A DNA stretch of 15,921 bases from Scatomonas sp963661545 (GTDB taxonomy: Bacteria; Bacillota; Clostridia; Lachnospirales; Lachnospiraceae). The notes under the pieces were generated by a model. It made no database searches. It was not told the DNA's origin and saw only the letters and a program-made list of their open reading frames with translations. The position numbers and the translations under genes are program-made. The first letter of the stretch is position 1. Each line of letters begins with the position of its first letter. This document shows positions 6,992-14,485 of this stretch, piece by piece. The stretch lies in the NCBI GenBank assembly GCA_963661545.1, contig CAVLCU010000049.1, forward strand, positions 1 through 15,921. Reading direction: 5' to 3'.

Positions 6992-7782
6992 GGACAAATC
7001 ATCCTTTCTGCAAATTGTGTGGCAATGGCCAAAAGCGCTCCTACAAGACCAATGGCAATCATACCGGTCAAAACAAGCGGCATATCCAGGGAGTCCATAC
7101 CTCTGGATATCAGGAAGCCTACTCCTGCATTTGCACCCAGCATTTCTGCCGCAAGCACAACCATCCAAGCTGCACTGGTAGATGTCCTAACCCCTGCAAA
7201 AATGGCATCCAATGCAGACGGAAGAGCAATTTTCATCAAGCGCTGTCTGGGAGTGGCATTGAAAACGGTACCTACATCAAGATACATCTTCTCCACACTG
7301 CTCATACCAGCCTCCACGTTCACAACAATGCAAGCTAACGATCCGAAAATTACGATCAGAACCTTGGGAAACTCACCAATGCCAAACCACAGGGTAATCA
7401 GAGGAATCCATGCCAAAGGCGGAACAGCACGAAAAGCATTGAAAAGCGGCCCAAAAAATGCTCTTGCCTTCGGACACCAACCCAGAAGCACACCAAAAGC
7501 GATGCCTGCAGTCCAATCAAACAAAAGCGCCAGTCCAATTCTTCGAAGACTCACCCCTACATGACCAATTAAGGTAAGCTTTTTAATCGGTTTTTCAAAT
7601 AGTGCTACCGTTCTCTCCCAAACTGCAGCCGGGGTTGGAAAATCAGAACCTCCTGATGATGCCAGAAGCCATAATCCCACCAGCAGGATGAGAGATACAA
7701 TTGGTAAAATTTTATACAACGTCTGAAGCTGTTTTTCCCGAACTTCTGCTGCGCTCAAGATTTCTTGTTTATTTTTTTTCAT
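6964..7782 (-). CDS. ABC importer permease (SsuC/TauC-like), subunit A
   Basis: An inner-membrane permease of about 272 residues for the nitrate/sulfonate/taurine ABC class. The sequence shows about six hydrophobic segments. A BPD-type cytoplasmic loop (DVGTVFNATPRQRLMKIALP) corresponds to the EAA motif that contacts the ATPase. The segment FRAVPPLAWIPLITLWFG is characteristic of SsuC-like permeases. The start ATG at 7782 forms an ATGA overlap with the upstream permease stop and is preceded by GGGGTGG; an in-frame GTG at 7794 is possible but less likely. It differs substantially from the other permease, so the transporter probably has a heterodimeric membrane part. Confidence 0.92.
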   Translation of the reverse strand: MKKNKQEILSAAEVREKQLQTLYKILPIVSLILLVGLWLLASSGGSDFPTPAAVWERTVALFEKPIKKLTLIGHVGVSLRRIGLALLFDWTAGIAFGVLLGWCPKARAFFGPLFNAFRAVPPLAWIPLITLWFGIGEFPKVLIVIFGSLACIVVNVEAGMSSVEKMYLDVGTVFNATPRQRLMKIALPSALDAIFAGVRTSTSAAWMVVLAAEMLGANAGVGFLISRGMDSLDMPLVLTGMIAIGLVGALLAIATQFAERMICPWTRRKKSF

Positions 7783-8615
7783 AGTTTTTTCCACCCCAGT
7801 ACCAGATGTTCAAGAAGATTAATGAGTGCCGAAATAATCACGCCCAGAACCCCAATTACCACAATTCCCATGATAACCAGATCCACTCGTCCATAGGAAC
7901 GCCCCATCAAGATCATATAACCCAGGCCGCTGGAGGAAGCCAGCATCTCAGCCGCAACCAGAGTTGCCCACGCATTTCCCACTGCTACCTTTATTCCCGC
8001 AAAAGTCATGGTCATAGAGGAGGGAATTCCCACTTTCCAAAACACTGTGAAGTAAGAAGCACCACATGTCTTACCAACATTCTTCAATACTTCCTTGGTC
8101 TGTTTGATGCCTGTATAAGAGTTAATCAGGCAAGGTACAAAAGCTGCAAAGAAAACAATAAATGCTTTTGCTCGAAGGCCCACCCCCAACCATACAATGG
8201 TAAGAGGGATCCAGGATACCGGTGGAATCGGTCGAACTATCTCGAAAATCGGACGCATAAAGCTGTCAAATCCCTTGTACCAACCCATCAACCACCCCAA
8301 GGGAATACCAATCAAAATCGCCAGTCCAAATCCACAAAGTGCAACCTGTAAGCTGGACCATACATTTACCATCAACACTGCTCCATCCGGATTGGGATCC
8401 GAGAATTTGCGGATCAGCAGTTTAAATACATCCAGGACTTCCGTTAATTTTTTACTATCTACAGTTCCACTGACAGCCAAAAACTCCCAAACCAGAAAGA
8501 AGACTAAGATTCCACTGATCGAAAGCATGGTATTGCGATACGTAATTCTCTTTTTCTGATCTTGAACCAGCTTCACGCGCTGTTCATTTGTCAGTGCATT
8601 CGTTGTTTCATTCAA
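7779..8615 (-). CDS. ABC importer permease (SsuC/TauC-like), subunit B
   Basis: A membrane permease with an N-terminal cytoplasmic tail, about six transmembrane segments, the SsuC-like FEIVRPIPPVSWIPLTIVWLG, and the EAA-type loop VGKTCGASYFTVFWKVGIP. The reading frame is open back to a GTG at 8696, but that extension would run through the perfect hairpin at 8648-8688. I therefore prefer the TTG at 8615, preceded by AGTAGG at a suitable distance, giving 278 residues, close to the family norm. This start is uncertain by up to 81 bases. Its stop overlaps the ATG of the next permease as ATGA. Confidence 0.85.
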   Translation of the reverse strand: MNETTNALTNEQRVKLVQDQKKRITYRNTMLSISGILVFFLVWEFLAVSGTVDSKKLTEVLDVFKLLIRKFSDPNPDGAVLMVNVWSSLQVALCGFGLAILIGIPLGWLMGWYKGFDSFMRPIFEIVRPIPPVSWIPLTIVWLGVGLRAKAFIVFFAAFVPCLINSYTGIKQTKEVLKNVGKTCGASYFTVFWKVGIPSSMTMTFAGIKVAVGNAWATLVAAEMLASSSGLGYMILMGRSYGRVDLVIMGIVVIGVLGVIISALINLLEHLVLGWKKL

Positions 8616-8647
8616 TATGATACCTACTTTCTGCCTGTAATCAGAAA

Positions 8648-8688
8648 CCGGTTCAACACACGGTTCGAAATTCCGTGTGTTGAACCGG
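8648..8688 (-). promoter_or_regulatory. perfect 16-bp intercistronic hairpin after the lipoprotein gene
   Basis: CCGGTTCAACACACGG (8648-8663) and its exact inverse CCGTGTGTTGAACCGG (8673-8688) flank a nine-base loop TTCGAAATT. In the minus-strand mRNA it starts 19 bases after the binding-protein stop codon and is followed by GG-free TTTCTGATT rather than a clean U-run. This fits an mRNA-stabilising or partially attenuating structure of the kind found after binding-protein genes, which allows more lipoprotein than permease. Full termination is not indicated. Confidence 0.65.
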
Positions 8689-8707
8689 CCTGTCACTTAC
8701 AAATCCC

Positions 8708-9898
8708 TTACTTTCCCAACAGCTCCTGAGCCGCTACCGCAACGGATGGGTCAATCCTGTTATCATCCAGATATCTTTCACGGTCTTCATTTGTATACTT
8801 TCCTTCACTGATGAAGAAATCAACACCTACCAAAATATCCTTTTCTGCCTGCAGTAGGTCTCTCTTGGTATAAAGACCCGCATCATCCGAACTTGTTTCT
8901 GTAAAGAGGGAGATCCACTCATCTACAGACGGTCCTCTGTACCACTCCATCGTACGATAGGCAATATCCTCATTACAAAGGAATCCTTCCTCATCACAAT
9001 GCTCCAGATACCAATCCGCCGCCTGCTGCATATTATCGTCAGATTCATAAACCCATTCCACCGCTCTGTGGAACAGGACGCAGGCAGTCACTACAAGGTC
9101 AAAATTGTTCTCCATCATCTCCTGGGTGGCAAAGGTTCCGCAAGGCATCTTGATGTCTAATTGCCCCGAATCAGTGATACGAACATGTCCAGCGTCTTCT
9201 GCTGAAAGTGCAATTGCATTCCAACATCCCAGCGCATCTCCGGTTCCTCCGTTAAAGCCTGTCAAAGCATTGGAATTATCCATGTTGACACTTTCGATGT
9301 CAGACAGGGTAAGCCCCATGTTATTCAAATACTTAGCAAGTACCGCCTGTGCCGTGGTTCCGGCAGGATATACGACCGTCGCACCCTTCCAAACATCCGG
9401 ATTTTCCGGATCCGCTGCTATGTCAGACCCTTCCCGGGCAAATACCGCCAAATTCTCTTCATAATCATTGATGTCTATCAGGGAAAAATCATACCCATAC
9501 AAGCCATTGGCCAAACCGCCCAATCCACAGGAGGCCATATCCCACTCTGCATTTGCCTCCATCATTGCCGGTCCGCCTGTAAAGCAAACATACTCCACAT
9601 CAATATTCAGGGCATCAAATGCCCCCAGTTTATCAGCAAACAGGAAGGGATAGGATAAGGGGGAACCCGTAAAGAATCCAAGTCTGAGAGTCTGTCTCTC
9701 ATCAAATGCTGTTAACCCTTCTGTCAGAGTCGCCACTTCATCTGACGCATCACCTTCTGTACTTGATGCAGATGTTTCCGATTTCGATGTTGCTGTTGAC
9801 TTGTCTGATGATGCCTTCGAATCATCTGAACTTCCTCCACACGCCGCCATAGACACGGCCATGGATGCGGCAAGTAACACTGCGATTGCCTTTTTCAT
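8708..9898 (-). CDS. ABC importer substrate-binding lipoprotein (SsuA/Thi5/NMT1-like)
   Basis: A secreted, membrane-anchored binding protein of 396 residues. The N-terminus MKKAIAVLLAASMAVSMAAC has a lysine-charged start, a hydrophobic core and a lipobox-like MAAC with the lipid-anchor Cys at residue 20. A Ser/Asp/Lys-rich linker follows to about residue 60. The mature domain opens with LRLGFFTGSPLSYPFLFADK and contains ATVVYPAGTTAQAVLAKYL, both typical of the SsuA/Thi5-like fold that binds sulfonates, nitrate or pyrimidine precursors. GGGAGG lies seven to twelve bases ahead of the ATG. The gene lies directly downstream of the LarA homologue and upstream of both permeases, so it defines the imported compound for this pathway. 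The ligand itself cannot be read from the sequence. Confidence 0.92.
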   Translation of the reverse strand: MKKAIAVLLAASMAVSMAACGGSSDDSKASSDKSTATSKSETSASSTEGDASDEVATLTEGLTAFDERQTLRLGFFTGSPLSYPFLFADKLGAFDALNIDVEYVCFTGGPAMMEANAEWDMASCGLGGLANGLYGYDFSLIDINDYEENLAVFAREGSDIAADPENPDVWKGATVVYPAGTTAQAVLAKYLNNMGLTLSDIESVNMDNSNALTGFNGGTGDALGCWNAIALSAEDAGHVRITDSGQLDIKMPCGTFATQEMMENNFDLVVTACVLFHRAVEWVYESDDNMQQAADWYLEHCDEEGFLCNEDIAYRTMEWYRGPSVDEWISLFTETSSDDAGLYTKRDLLQAEKDILVGVDFFISEGKYTNEDRERYLDDNRIDPSVAVAAQELLGK

Positions 9899-9928
9899 CG
9901 TAATACCTCCCTAATGTTATTGCTTTTC

Positions 9929-9944
9929 AGAGCATTTTTGCTCT
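9929..9944 (-). promoter_or_regulatory. small hairpin in the larA-like/lipoprotein gap
   Basis: AGAGCA-TTTT-TGCTCT is a perfect 6-bp inverted repeat in the 74-base gap between the isomerase stop and the lipoprotein start. On the minus-strand RNA it is not followed by a U-run, so it is not a standard terminator. It may only be an mRNA processing or stability element. No promoter is obvious in this gap. Confidence 0.3.
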
Positions 9945-9972
9945 ACATCTCACCCATTTACTCCTTCTTTCT

Positions 9973-11454
9973 TCAACCGCAATCATGACATCCGTTATAT
10001 CCGTCATACCCTTCGTCTTTCATGCACAGATGCACAGCGCCGATCTTGTAGGTTTTCGGCAGGGCAAGGATATTGGGATTGTCTCCGACGTATTTCTTCT
10101 TGGCGTCTTCCAGGGCCTCTTCGAAGGTGGCTCTGGTCTTTAATCCCATGCTTCTTGCTATCCCGGGCTCCTGGGCTCCCACGATGTAGATGGCCGAGGT
10201 GTTCATCTCAGCAATATGTCCGCAGGACATCATAGAGAAGCCATGGAAGGGATGGAAAGCATTGGCGAAGCGATACTTGCGAATGTATTCCTCATTGGTT
10301 GCGAAATATTCCCCATAGCGATTCATATCCGGGAGAATGTTCATATAGTCATGCTGGAACATCTCATACAATTCTCTCAGATAGGGCCATCTTTCGTCAT
10401 GAAAATAGCCATTGCAGCTGGAGGAGACAATGTAGACGCAGCGGTCGCTCATCACTCTCTTGTGACGGATCACCTGGGCGCTCAGAGCCTGCATCAGCTG
10501 GATGGGGTTGGTTCCCATTCCGTCTCCATAATGGAAGTTCTGGGGCATACCGAACACAACCACATCGTATTTTTTCTCTGCCCAGGGAACATAGGTCCGC
10601 TTATCGGCAATCTCCCAGGATGCCGGCATCATCTCCTTCGCATAGCCGGAGAAAATAGCAATCTGGCGGGAATAGGTGTCCAACACGGCATCGCAGCAGA
10701 AGAATTTCTTGCCCATGCACTCTTCCATATGCATACCGATTTCATTGAACTTGCTGCGCATCAGATTGTGACCTGATACCGGCGTGAAATCCGGTCTGTG
10801 CATCACATCCGGAACATGGTGGGTGGCAATGGATCTCCAATGGGTAATACCGGTTGTACAATGCTTATAACCACCGGAATAACCGCCATAGGGGTTGCCC
10901 TGGGTATGTCCGATGAGAATGGCGACATCGGAATCATATACCGCCTTGTTCATAATGACACGGTCGCCTCTCGGGGTGCAGCCTAAGTCAACCAGGTTGT
11001 CATAATCTTCTGAGTCGTGGCTGGTAATCCGACCGGTAGGGTAGAACTCCTGGAACAACTCATCTCCCAGAATCTGTTTTGCCTCGGGAACCGTGGTTCT
11101 GGGATGCAGGCCGTTGGAGAAAATCAGAAGAATGTCCTTCTTCTCAACCCCTGCCGCATATAACTCCTCCAGGATCACCTTGATGGAGATCTTGCGGTGG
11201 GAAGTGGGCTGACAGCCTCCCTTCACAATATCCGGAATGACGATGGTAACCTTGCTTCCCTGGTGAGCCAATTCCGAAAGAGGGGGCATCCCGATGGGAT
11301 GGCGGACTGACTCTCTTGTGGCCGCCACCAGGCTTTCCATATCCTGGGGCAGACAAGGCGGATCCGGCACTGTTTCTCCCGGGATAAATACGTCTGTACT
11401 ATCCGGCAGATTTGCACTCATCATGCCGTTTCCGTACTCAAAATCCAGTTTCAT
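9973..11454 (-). CDS. LarA-type nickel-pincer nucleotide-dependent isomerase (DUF2088 family)
   Basis: LarA enzymes racemise or epimerise alpha-hydroxy acids by hydride transfer to a nickel-pincer nucleotide bound covalently to a lysine. This 493-residue protein keeps GYSGGYK with Lys197, which aligns with the cofactor-binding lysine of lactate racemase. It also keeps His213 sixteen residues later, matching the nickel-ligand histidine, and NGLHPR with His117 for one catalytic histidine. The second catalytic histidine position appears to be Asn187, with His183 four residues earlier. The DxTR-type motif reads DIVK (75-78). It is longer than lactate racemase (about 420 residues) and ends in a CHDCG tail. 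AGGAGG precedes the ATG. Operon position beside a hydroxyacid dehydrogenase, and larBC downstream, support cofactor use. The substrate is unknown; simple lactate racemase is unlikely from the context. Confidence 0.85.
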   Translation of the reverse strand: MKLDFEYGNGMMSANLPDSTDVFIPGETVPDPPCLPQDMESLVAATRESVRHPIGMPPLSELAHQGSKVTIVIPDIVKGGCQPTSHRKISIKVILEELYAAGVEKKDILLIFSNGLHPRTTVPEAKQILGDELFQEFYPTGRITSHDSEDYDNLVDLGCTPRGDRVIMNKAVYDSDVAILIGHTQGNPYGGYSGGYKHCTTGITHWRSIATHHVPDVMHRPDFTPVSGHNLMRSKFNEIGMHMEECMGKKFFCCDAVLDTYSRQIAIFSGYAKEMMPASWEIADKRTYVPWAEKKYDVVVFGMPQNFHYGDGMGTNPIQLMQALSAQVIRHKRVMSDRCVYIVSSSCNGYFHDERWPYLRELYEMFQHDYMNILPDMNRYGEYFATNEEYIRKYRFANAFHPFHGFSMMSCGHIAEMNTSAIYIVGAQEPGIARSMGLKTRATFEEALEDAKKKYVGDNPNILALPKTYKIGAVHLCMKDEGYDGYNGCHDCG

Positions 11455-11474
11455 TTTCCTTGTTCCTCCTGTTG

Positions 11475-12389
11475 TTAAGATAGCTGTTCGTAATGTCTGT
11501 TGAACACTTTGTATAATGCACTGGTATCTTGCATACCCAATCCTTCCGCATGAGCGATCTCATTATAGAGCTGTACGGTTCCGGCGATTACGGATGGCGC
11601 ATCGGCATCCTTTGCCATCTGGATGGCAAGCTTGGCATCCTTTAGGAGCAAATCTACCGTAAATGCCGGCGCTTCAAAGGCATCATTTACGATACTCTTT
11701 CCCACCTCCCGGAAGAGGCCGCTGACAGTTGCTGCCGACGAACTGGCCACCGTATCATAAAATACTTCCTTTTTGATTCCCACGTGATCGCAAATAGCCA
11801 TCACTTCTGAACTGATCGCATTGATGCAGGAGAACATCAGCTGATTCAGAAGCTTTAAGGCATTGCCTGCCCCATGATCCCCCACGGAAATAGCATCGGA
11901 GGCAAAGGTTTTGAGAATCGGTTTTACCTTCTCCAGGGCTTCTGCATTTCCCCCTGTGGGAAGCATCCACTTTCCTGTAGCAGAGGGACGTCCCAGGATA
12001 GGGCAGTCCAGATAGGCTGCACCGGTTTCCTCCACCCCTTGCGCATTCTTCCGGGTGGTTGCCGGATCGACTGTGCTGGTATCCACCACCACATGGTCTG
12101 AGGTAAGACCTGCCTTCAAACCGGCATCGCCAAATAATACCTCCTCCAGCTGGGCGGGTCCGGGAAGGGACATAAGAATAACCTGGGCAGCCTTGGCCAA
12201 TTCCTCCGGAGTAGCTGCCGTCTCGGCTCCCATTTCCCTGGCGCCTTCTGCGGCAGCCGGGAACTTATCATAGGCTATAACCTGATATCCCCCTTCCAGC
12301 ATGCTTTTCAGCATGCACTTTCCCATTCGGCCACATCCTACCAAACCTACCTTCTCAATCGGTTTGTTCGATCCTGTCCAAGATGTCAT
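11475..12389 (-). CDS. beta-hydroxyacid dehydrogenase family oxidoreductase, NAD type, possibly sulfolactaldehyde reductase-like
   Basis: A 304-residue soluble enzyme of the 3-hydroxyisobutyrate/6-phosphogluconate dehydrogenase-like family, which interconverts a beta-hydroxyacid and an aldehyde or ketone. The Rossmann motif is GLVGCGRMG (15-23), and Asp41 at the end of the second strand favours NAD over NADP. The substrate loop is DCPILGRPSATG (128-139), where the family norm is DxPVSGG. The catalytic lysine is Lys179 in GAGNALKLLN, and LLLKDAKLA near 247-255 is conserved. Gly-Arg in the substrate loop is what I recall for the sulfolactaldehyde reductase YihU, where the Arg contacts the sulfonate; that comparison is from memory. 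The ATG follows AAGGAGGAG and overlaps the end of the upstream hydrolase gene by 35 bases, so the two are probably co-translated. Confidence 0.9.
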   Translation of the reverse strand: MTSWTGSNKPIEKVGLVGCGRMGKCMLKSMLEGGYQVIAYDKFPAAAEGAREMGAETAATPEELAKAAQVILMSLPGPAQLEEVLFGDAGLKAGLTSDHVVVDTSTVDPATTRKNAQGVEETGAAYLDCPILGRPSATGKWMLPTGGNAEALEKVKPILKTFASDAISVGDHGAGNALKLLNQLMFSCINAISSEVMAICDHVGIKKEVFYDTVASSSAATVSGLFREVGKSIVNDAFEAPAFTVDLLLKDAKLAIQMAKDADAPSVIAGTVQLYNEIAHAEGLGMQDTSALYKVFNRHYEQLS

Positions 12390-14388
12390 AGAGAACTCCT
12401 CCTTCTGCGTCCCTGGGGACGTCGATGTCTAGTAATTTTGAGATGGTAGGTGCGACGTCGATGATGCGCGCCGGGAATTTTCTCTCATATTGGGGTACCC
12501 CAGGACCCGCCATCAGCATGCAGGCATGCATGTCATGTAAGGTAGGCTCTGCCAGATGAACCCCGGTAAAGTTTCCGCAGACAGCGGAGTAATCCATGTC
12601 ATTTTCCTTCATGACCTCTTCTACCAGCTCCGGGAAATTCCGGCACAGGCTGGCAGCTTCGTACAGCTCTTTGTTGGCGATCACTCGCTCTGAACCGTCA
12701 CGGTATTTCACCACAGACCGATAGATAAAGGGATGGGACATGTATCCGGGATTCCATGCATAGAGGACATCCCCTACCCTTTCATAGCCCGGGCCTTCAT
12801 AAATACCCAGCCGGCCTGCTTCCTTCTTCTTCAAGGCGTAGGCTACCACGTTTTTACCTGTTTCCGGATCCCGCATGCTCATCAGGCAGTTGATAATCTC
12901 TTCCTGTACCTTCTCGTAATCCTCCGGTTCCACAATCCCGTGGGGATCACGTCCCTTCAGGTTGACAAAGATATGAGCGTGGCAGGGTTCCAGGGGATGA
13001 CATTTTGTATGCTCCCAGTCAATGGATAGGTTGGAAGGATCATCCGTAGTCAAATCCAGCTTGTATTTCAACAGCCCTGCCCTTGCCAAATGCTCCTTGA
13101 CAAAGGGATTCCAATCCAGATGGGTCATGCCATGGTCCGAAATCAGGATGACATAGGTATTGTCCAAATCCACCTTTTCCAGGATCCTGCCAATATTTTC
13201 ATCCACCTGGCGATAGACCTCCCGGATCATATGCCAGCAGAAGGGGGCTGTTTTCTCACTGTAGACCCTTGCTGTTGGCTCAATCCCGGCATATAAGGCA
13301 TGCTCGATATGATCAATGGTGCCCACCCAGGAAAAAGCAAAATCCCATTCCTTGTTCTCCAGGACATAGCTGGTAGCCTTGCCCCACCAATTGGCATGTA
13401 AGCCCAGCTGCTCCAGATACAGATCAGAGGTCATCCAGCCGTCCATGAAGGCCCAGGGATCGTCCACCTCCATATAGGTGCCTGCCACAGCCTCCACTTC
13501 CTTGCTCAAGGAGGCCGGTACCGAATAAGGCTCTGCCATATTAATGGCGCTTTGATAAAGCTTAAAATCCTTGCCGTCCTTGCTCAGTTCCAGGATCTGG
13601 AAACGAAATCTTCCATCTCTTTGGTAATCCCTGGCCTGAAAGTTCCTGGTAATCCATGGACCGTAATCTCCTTGGGCAATGTCTGTAATAGCTTTCCCGG
13701 CATCCTTGCTCTCGGAGATCAGCATCCTGTCATATCCCTCCTCCTTGGAGGCATATACCAGCACCTGCATCTTATAACCTTCTACATAAGTAGGCGGTAC
13801 TGTAATCTCAAATTCCAGGCAGGGCTTTTTGCTTTCCGGCAGGTTGGTCCAGCCTTCCGCCGGTTTGGTCTGAAGCTGAACGGCACGTCCCGGTATCTGG
13901 TTGCAATGCAAGAGCTTGTTGGAAAAGCAGGCACTGGATGCCACATCCCAAAGGGGCATGAAGAAATAACGGAAGGGGGGATTCAGGGAACCGGCCAATT
14001 GGCAGCCATCTTTTTCATCAATCGCTCCCATAGGAAAGGTCTCCGGCCAGTTGATCAACGCAACTTTTTTGCCTAAACGCTTCGCCACATCCCAAAGGGT
14101 TTCGCAGAGAACCTCATTCCTGTCAAAGGATGTATGCCATTGATCCAGTTCCCAACCCGGGTGCTTCACCATCAGACTGGGAACCCCGTTTGTTCCCGAA
14201 CCTGCGCCACTTACAATGGCTGTCCACGCTGCCGCCGTCAGGGGCGGAAATACCGTTTCCAGTCTTGAAAATACTCCCTGTCCCATCAGCCTGGCTGTAT
14301 TCGGCATAGAACCCTCTTGCGCAAATTTTTTGACTAGGTCAGGCATTGCGGCGTCGAGACCAAGGAACAGTATTTTCTTATTTTTCAC
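12355..14388 (-). CDS. alkaline-phosphatase-superfamily hydrolase (type I phosphodiesterase/nucleotide pyrophosphatase-like), cytoplasmic
   Basis: A 677-residue hydrolase that probably cleaves a phosphate, phosphodiester, phosphonate or sulfate ester using two metal ions. Visible candidate ligands are Asp12 in FLGLDAA, the nucleophile Thr51 in PPLTAAAWTAIVSG, Asp359 and His363 in TIDHIEH, Asp418-His419 in LISDHGM, and a C-terminal His in the region GVHLAEPTLHDMH (609-621). The middle, about residues 165-290, is an insertion not explained by the core fold. There is no signal peptide, so it acts in the cytoplasm, unlike most secreted relatives. The start is a GTG preceded by AAGGAGG. It is the first gene of the operon, next to the divergent LacI regulator, so it is probably central to using the imported compound. 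The substrate cannot be assigned from sequence. Confidence 0.87.
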   Translation of the reverse strand: MKNKKILFLGLDAAMPDLVKKFAQEGSMPNTARLMGQGVFSRLETVFPPLTAAAWTAIVSGAGSGTNGVPSLMVKHPGWELDQWHTSFDRNEVLCETLWDVAKRLGKKVALINWPETFPMGAIDEKDGCQLAGSLNPPFRYFFMPLWDVASSACFSNKLLHCNQIPGRAVQLQTKPAEGWTNLPESKKPCLEFEITVPPTYVEGYKMQVLVYASKEEGYDRMLISESKDAGKAITDIAQGDYGPWITRNFQARDYQRDGRFRFQILELSKDGKDFKLYQSAINMAEPYSVPASLSKEVEAVAGTYMEVDDPWAFMDGWMTSDLYLEQLGLHANWWGKATSYVLENKEWDFAFSWVGTIDHIEHALYAGIEPTARVYSEKTAPFCWHMIREVYRQVDENIGRILEKVDLDNTYVILISDHGMTHLDWNPFVKEHLARAGLLKYKLDLTTDDPSNLSIDWEHTKCHPLEPCHAHIFVNLKGRDPHGIVEPEDYEKVQEEIINCLMSMRDPETGKNVVAYALKKKEAGRLGIYEGPGYERVGDVLYAWNPGYMSHPFIYRSVVKYRDGSERVIANKELYEAASLCRNFPELVEEVMKENDMDYSAVCGNFTGVHLAEPTLHDMHACMLMAGPGVPQYERKFPARIIDVAPTISKLLDIDVPRDAEGGVLYDILDRIEQTD

Positions 14389-14445
14389 AATTCATCCTCC
14401 TTAATTTAGTATTTTTTTGTTTGTTATTTCCGTTGCTTTATCTTT

Positions 14446-14474
14446 ATATTACCGTTTGCCTAACGCAATAACAA
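14446..14474 (-). promoter_or_regulatory. predicted promoter of the large minus-strand operon
   Basis: On the minus strand TTGTTA (14474-14469) and TAATAT (14451-14446) are 17 bases apart, each 4/6 to consensus; a TATAAA overlaps the -10 three bases further on. The spacer contains GGCAAACGG, a half-site of the nearby operator. It lies about 57 bases before the hydrolase start. Confidence 0.45.
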
Positions 14475-14485
14475 CAGTTTTTTGC

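Noticed and set aside
6992..7168. N-terminal extension of the second ABC ATPase upstream of ATG 6991
   Set aside because: The extra residues are an out-of-frame reading of the permease gene, and a good ribosome binding site precedes ATG 6991, which starts a normal-length ATPase.
6761..7564. Plus-strand open frame of 267 codons
   Set aside because: It is antisense to an ABC ATPase and a permease that carry clear family motifs; its own translation resembles nothing known.
8648..8688. Intrinsic terminator splitting the operon after the lipoprotein gene
   Set aside because: The stem is strong but no continuous U-run follows on the minus-strand RNA, and the permeases need co-expression with the lipoprotein; a stabilising or partial attenuation role fits better.
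10216..10776. Plus-strand open frame of 186 codons opposite the LarA homologue
   Set aside because: It is the reverse-frame shadow of a strongly conserved gene, with no ribosome binding site noted and a His-rich, low-information translation.
13552..14076. Plus-strand open frame of 174 codons opposite the hydrolase
   Set aside because: It is antisense to a gene with intact catalytic motifs and has no recognisable protein features.
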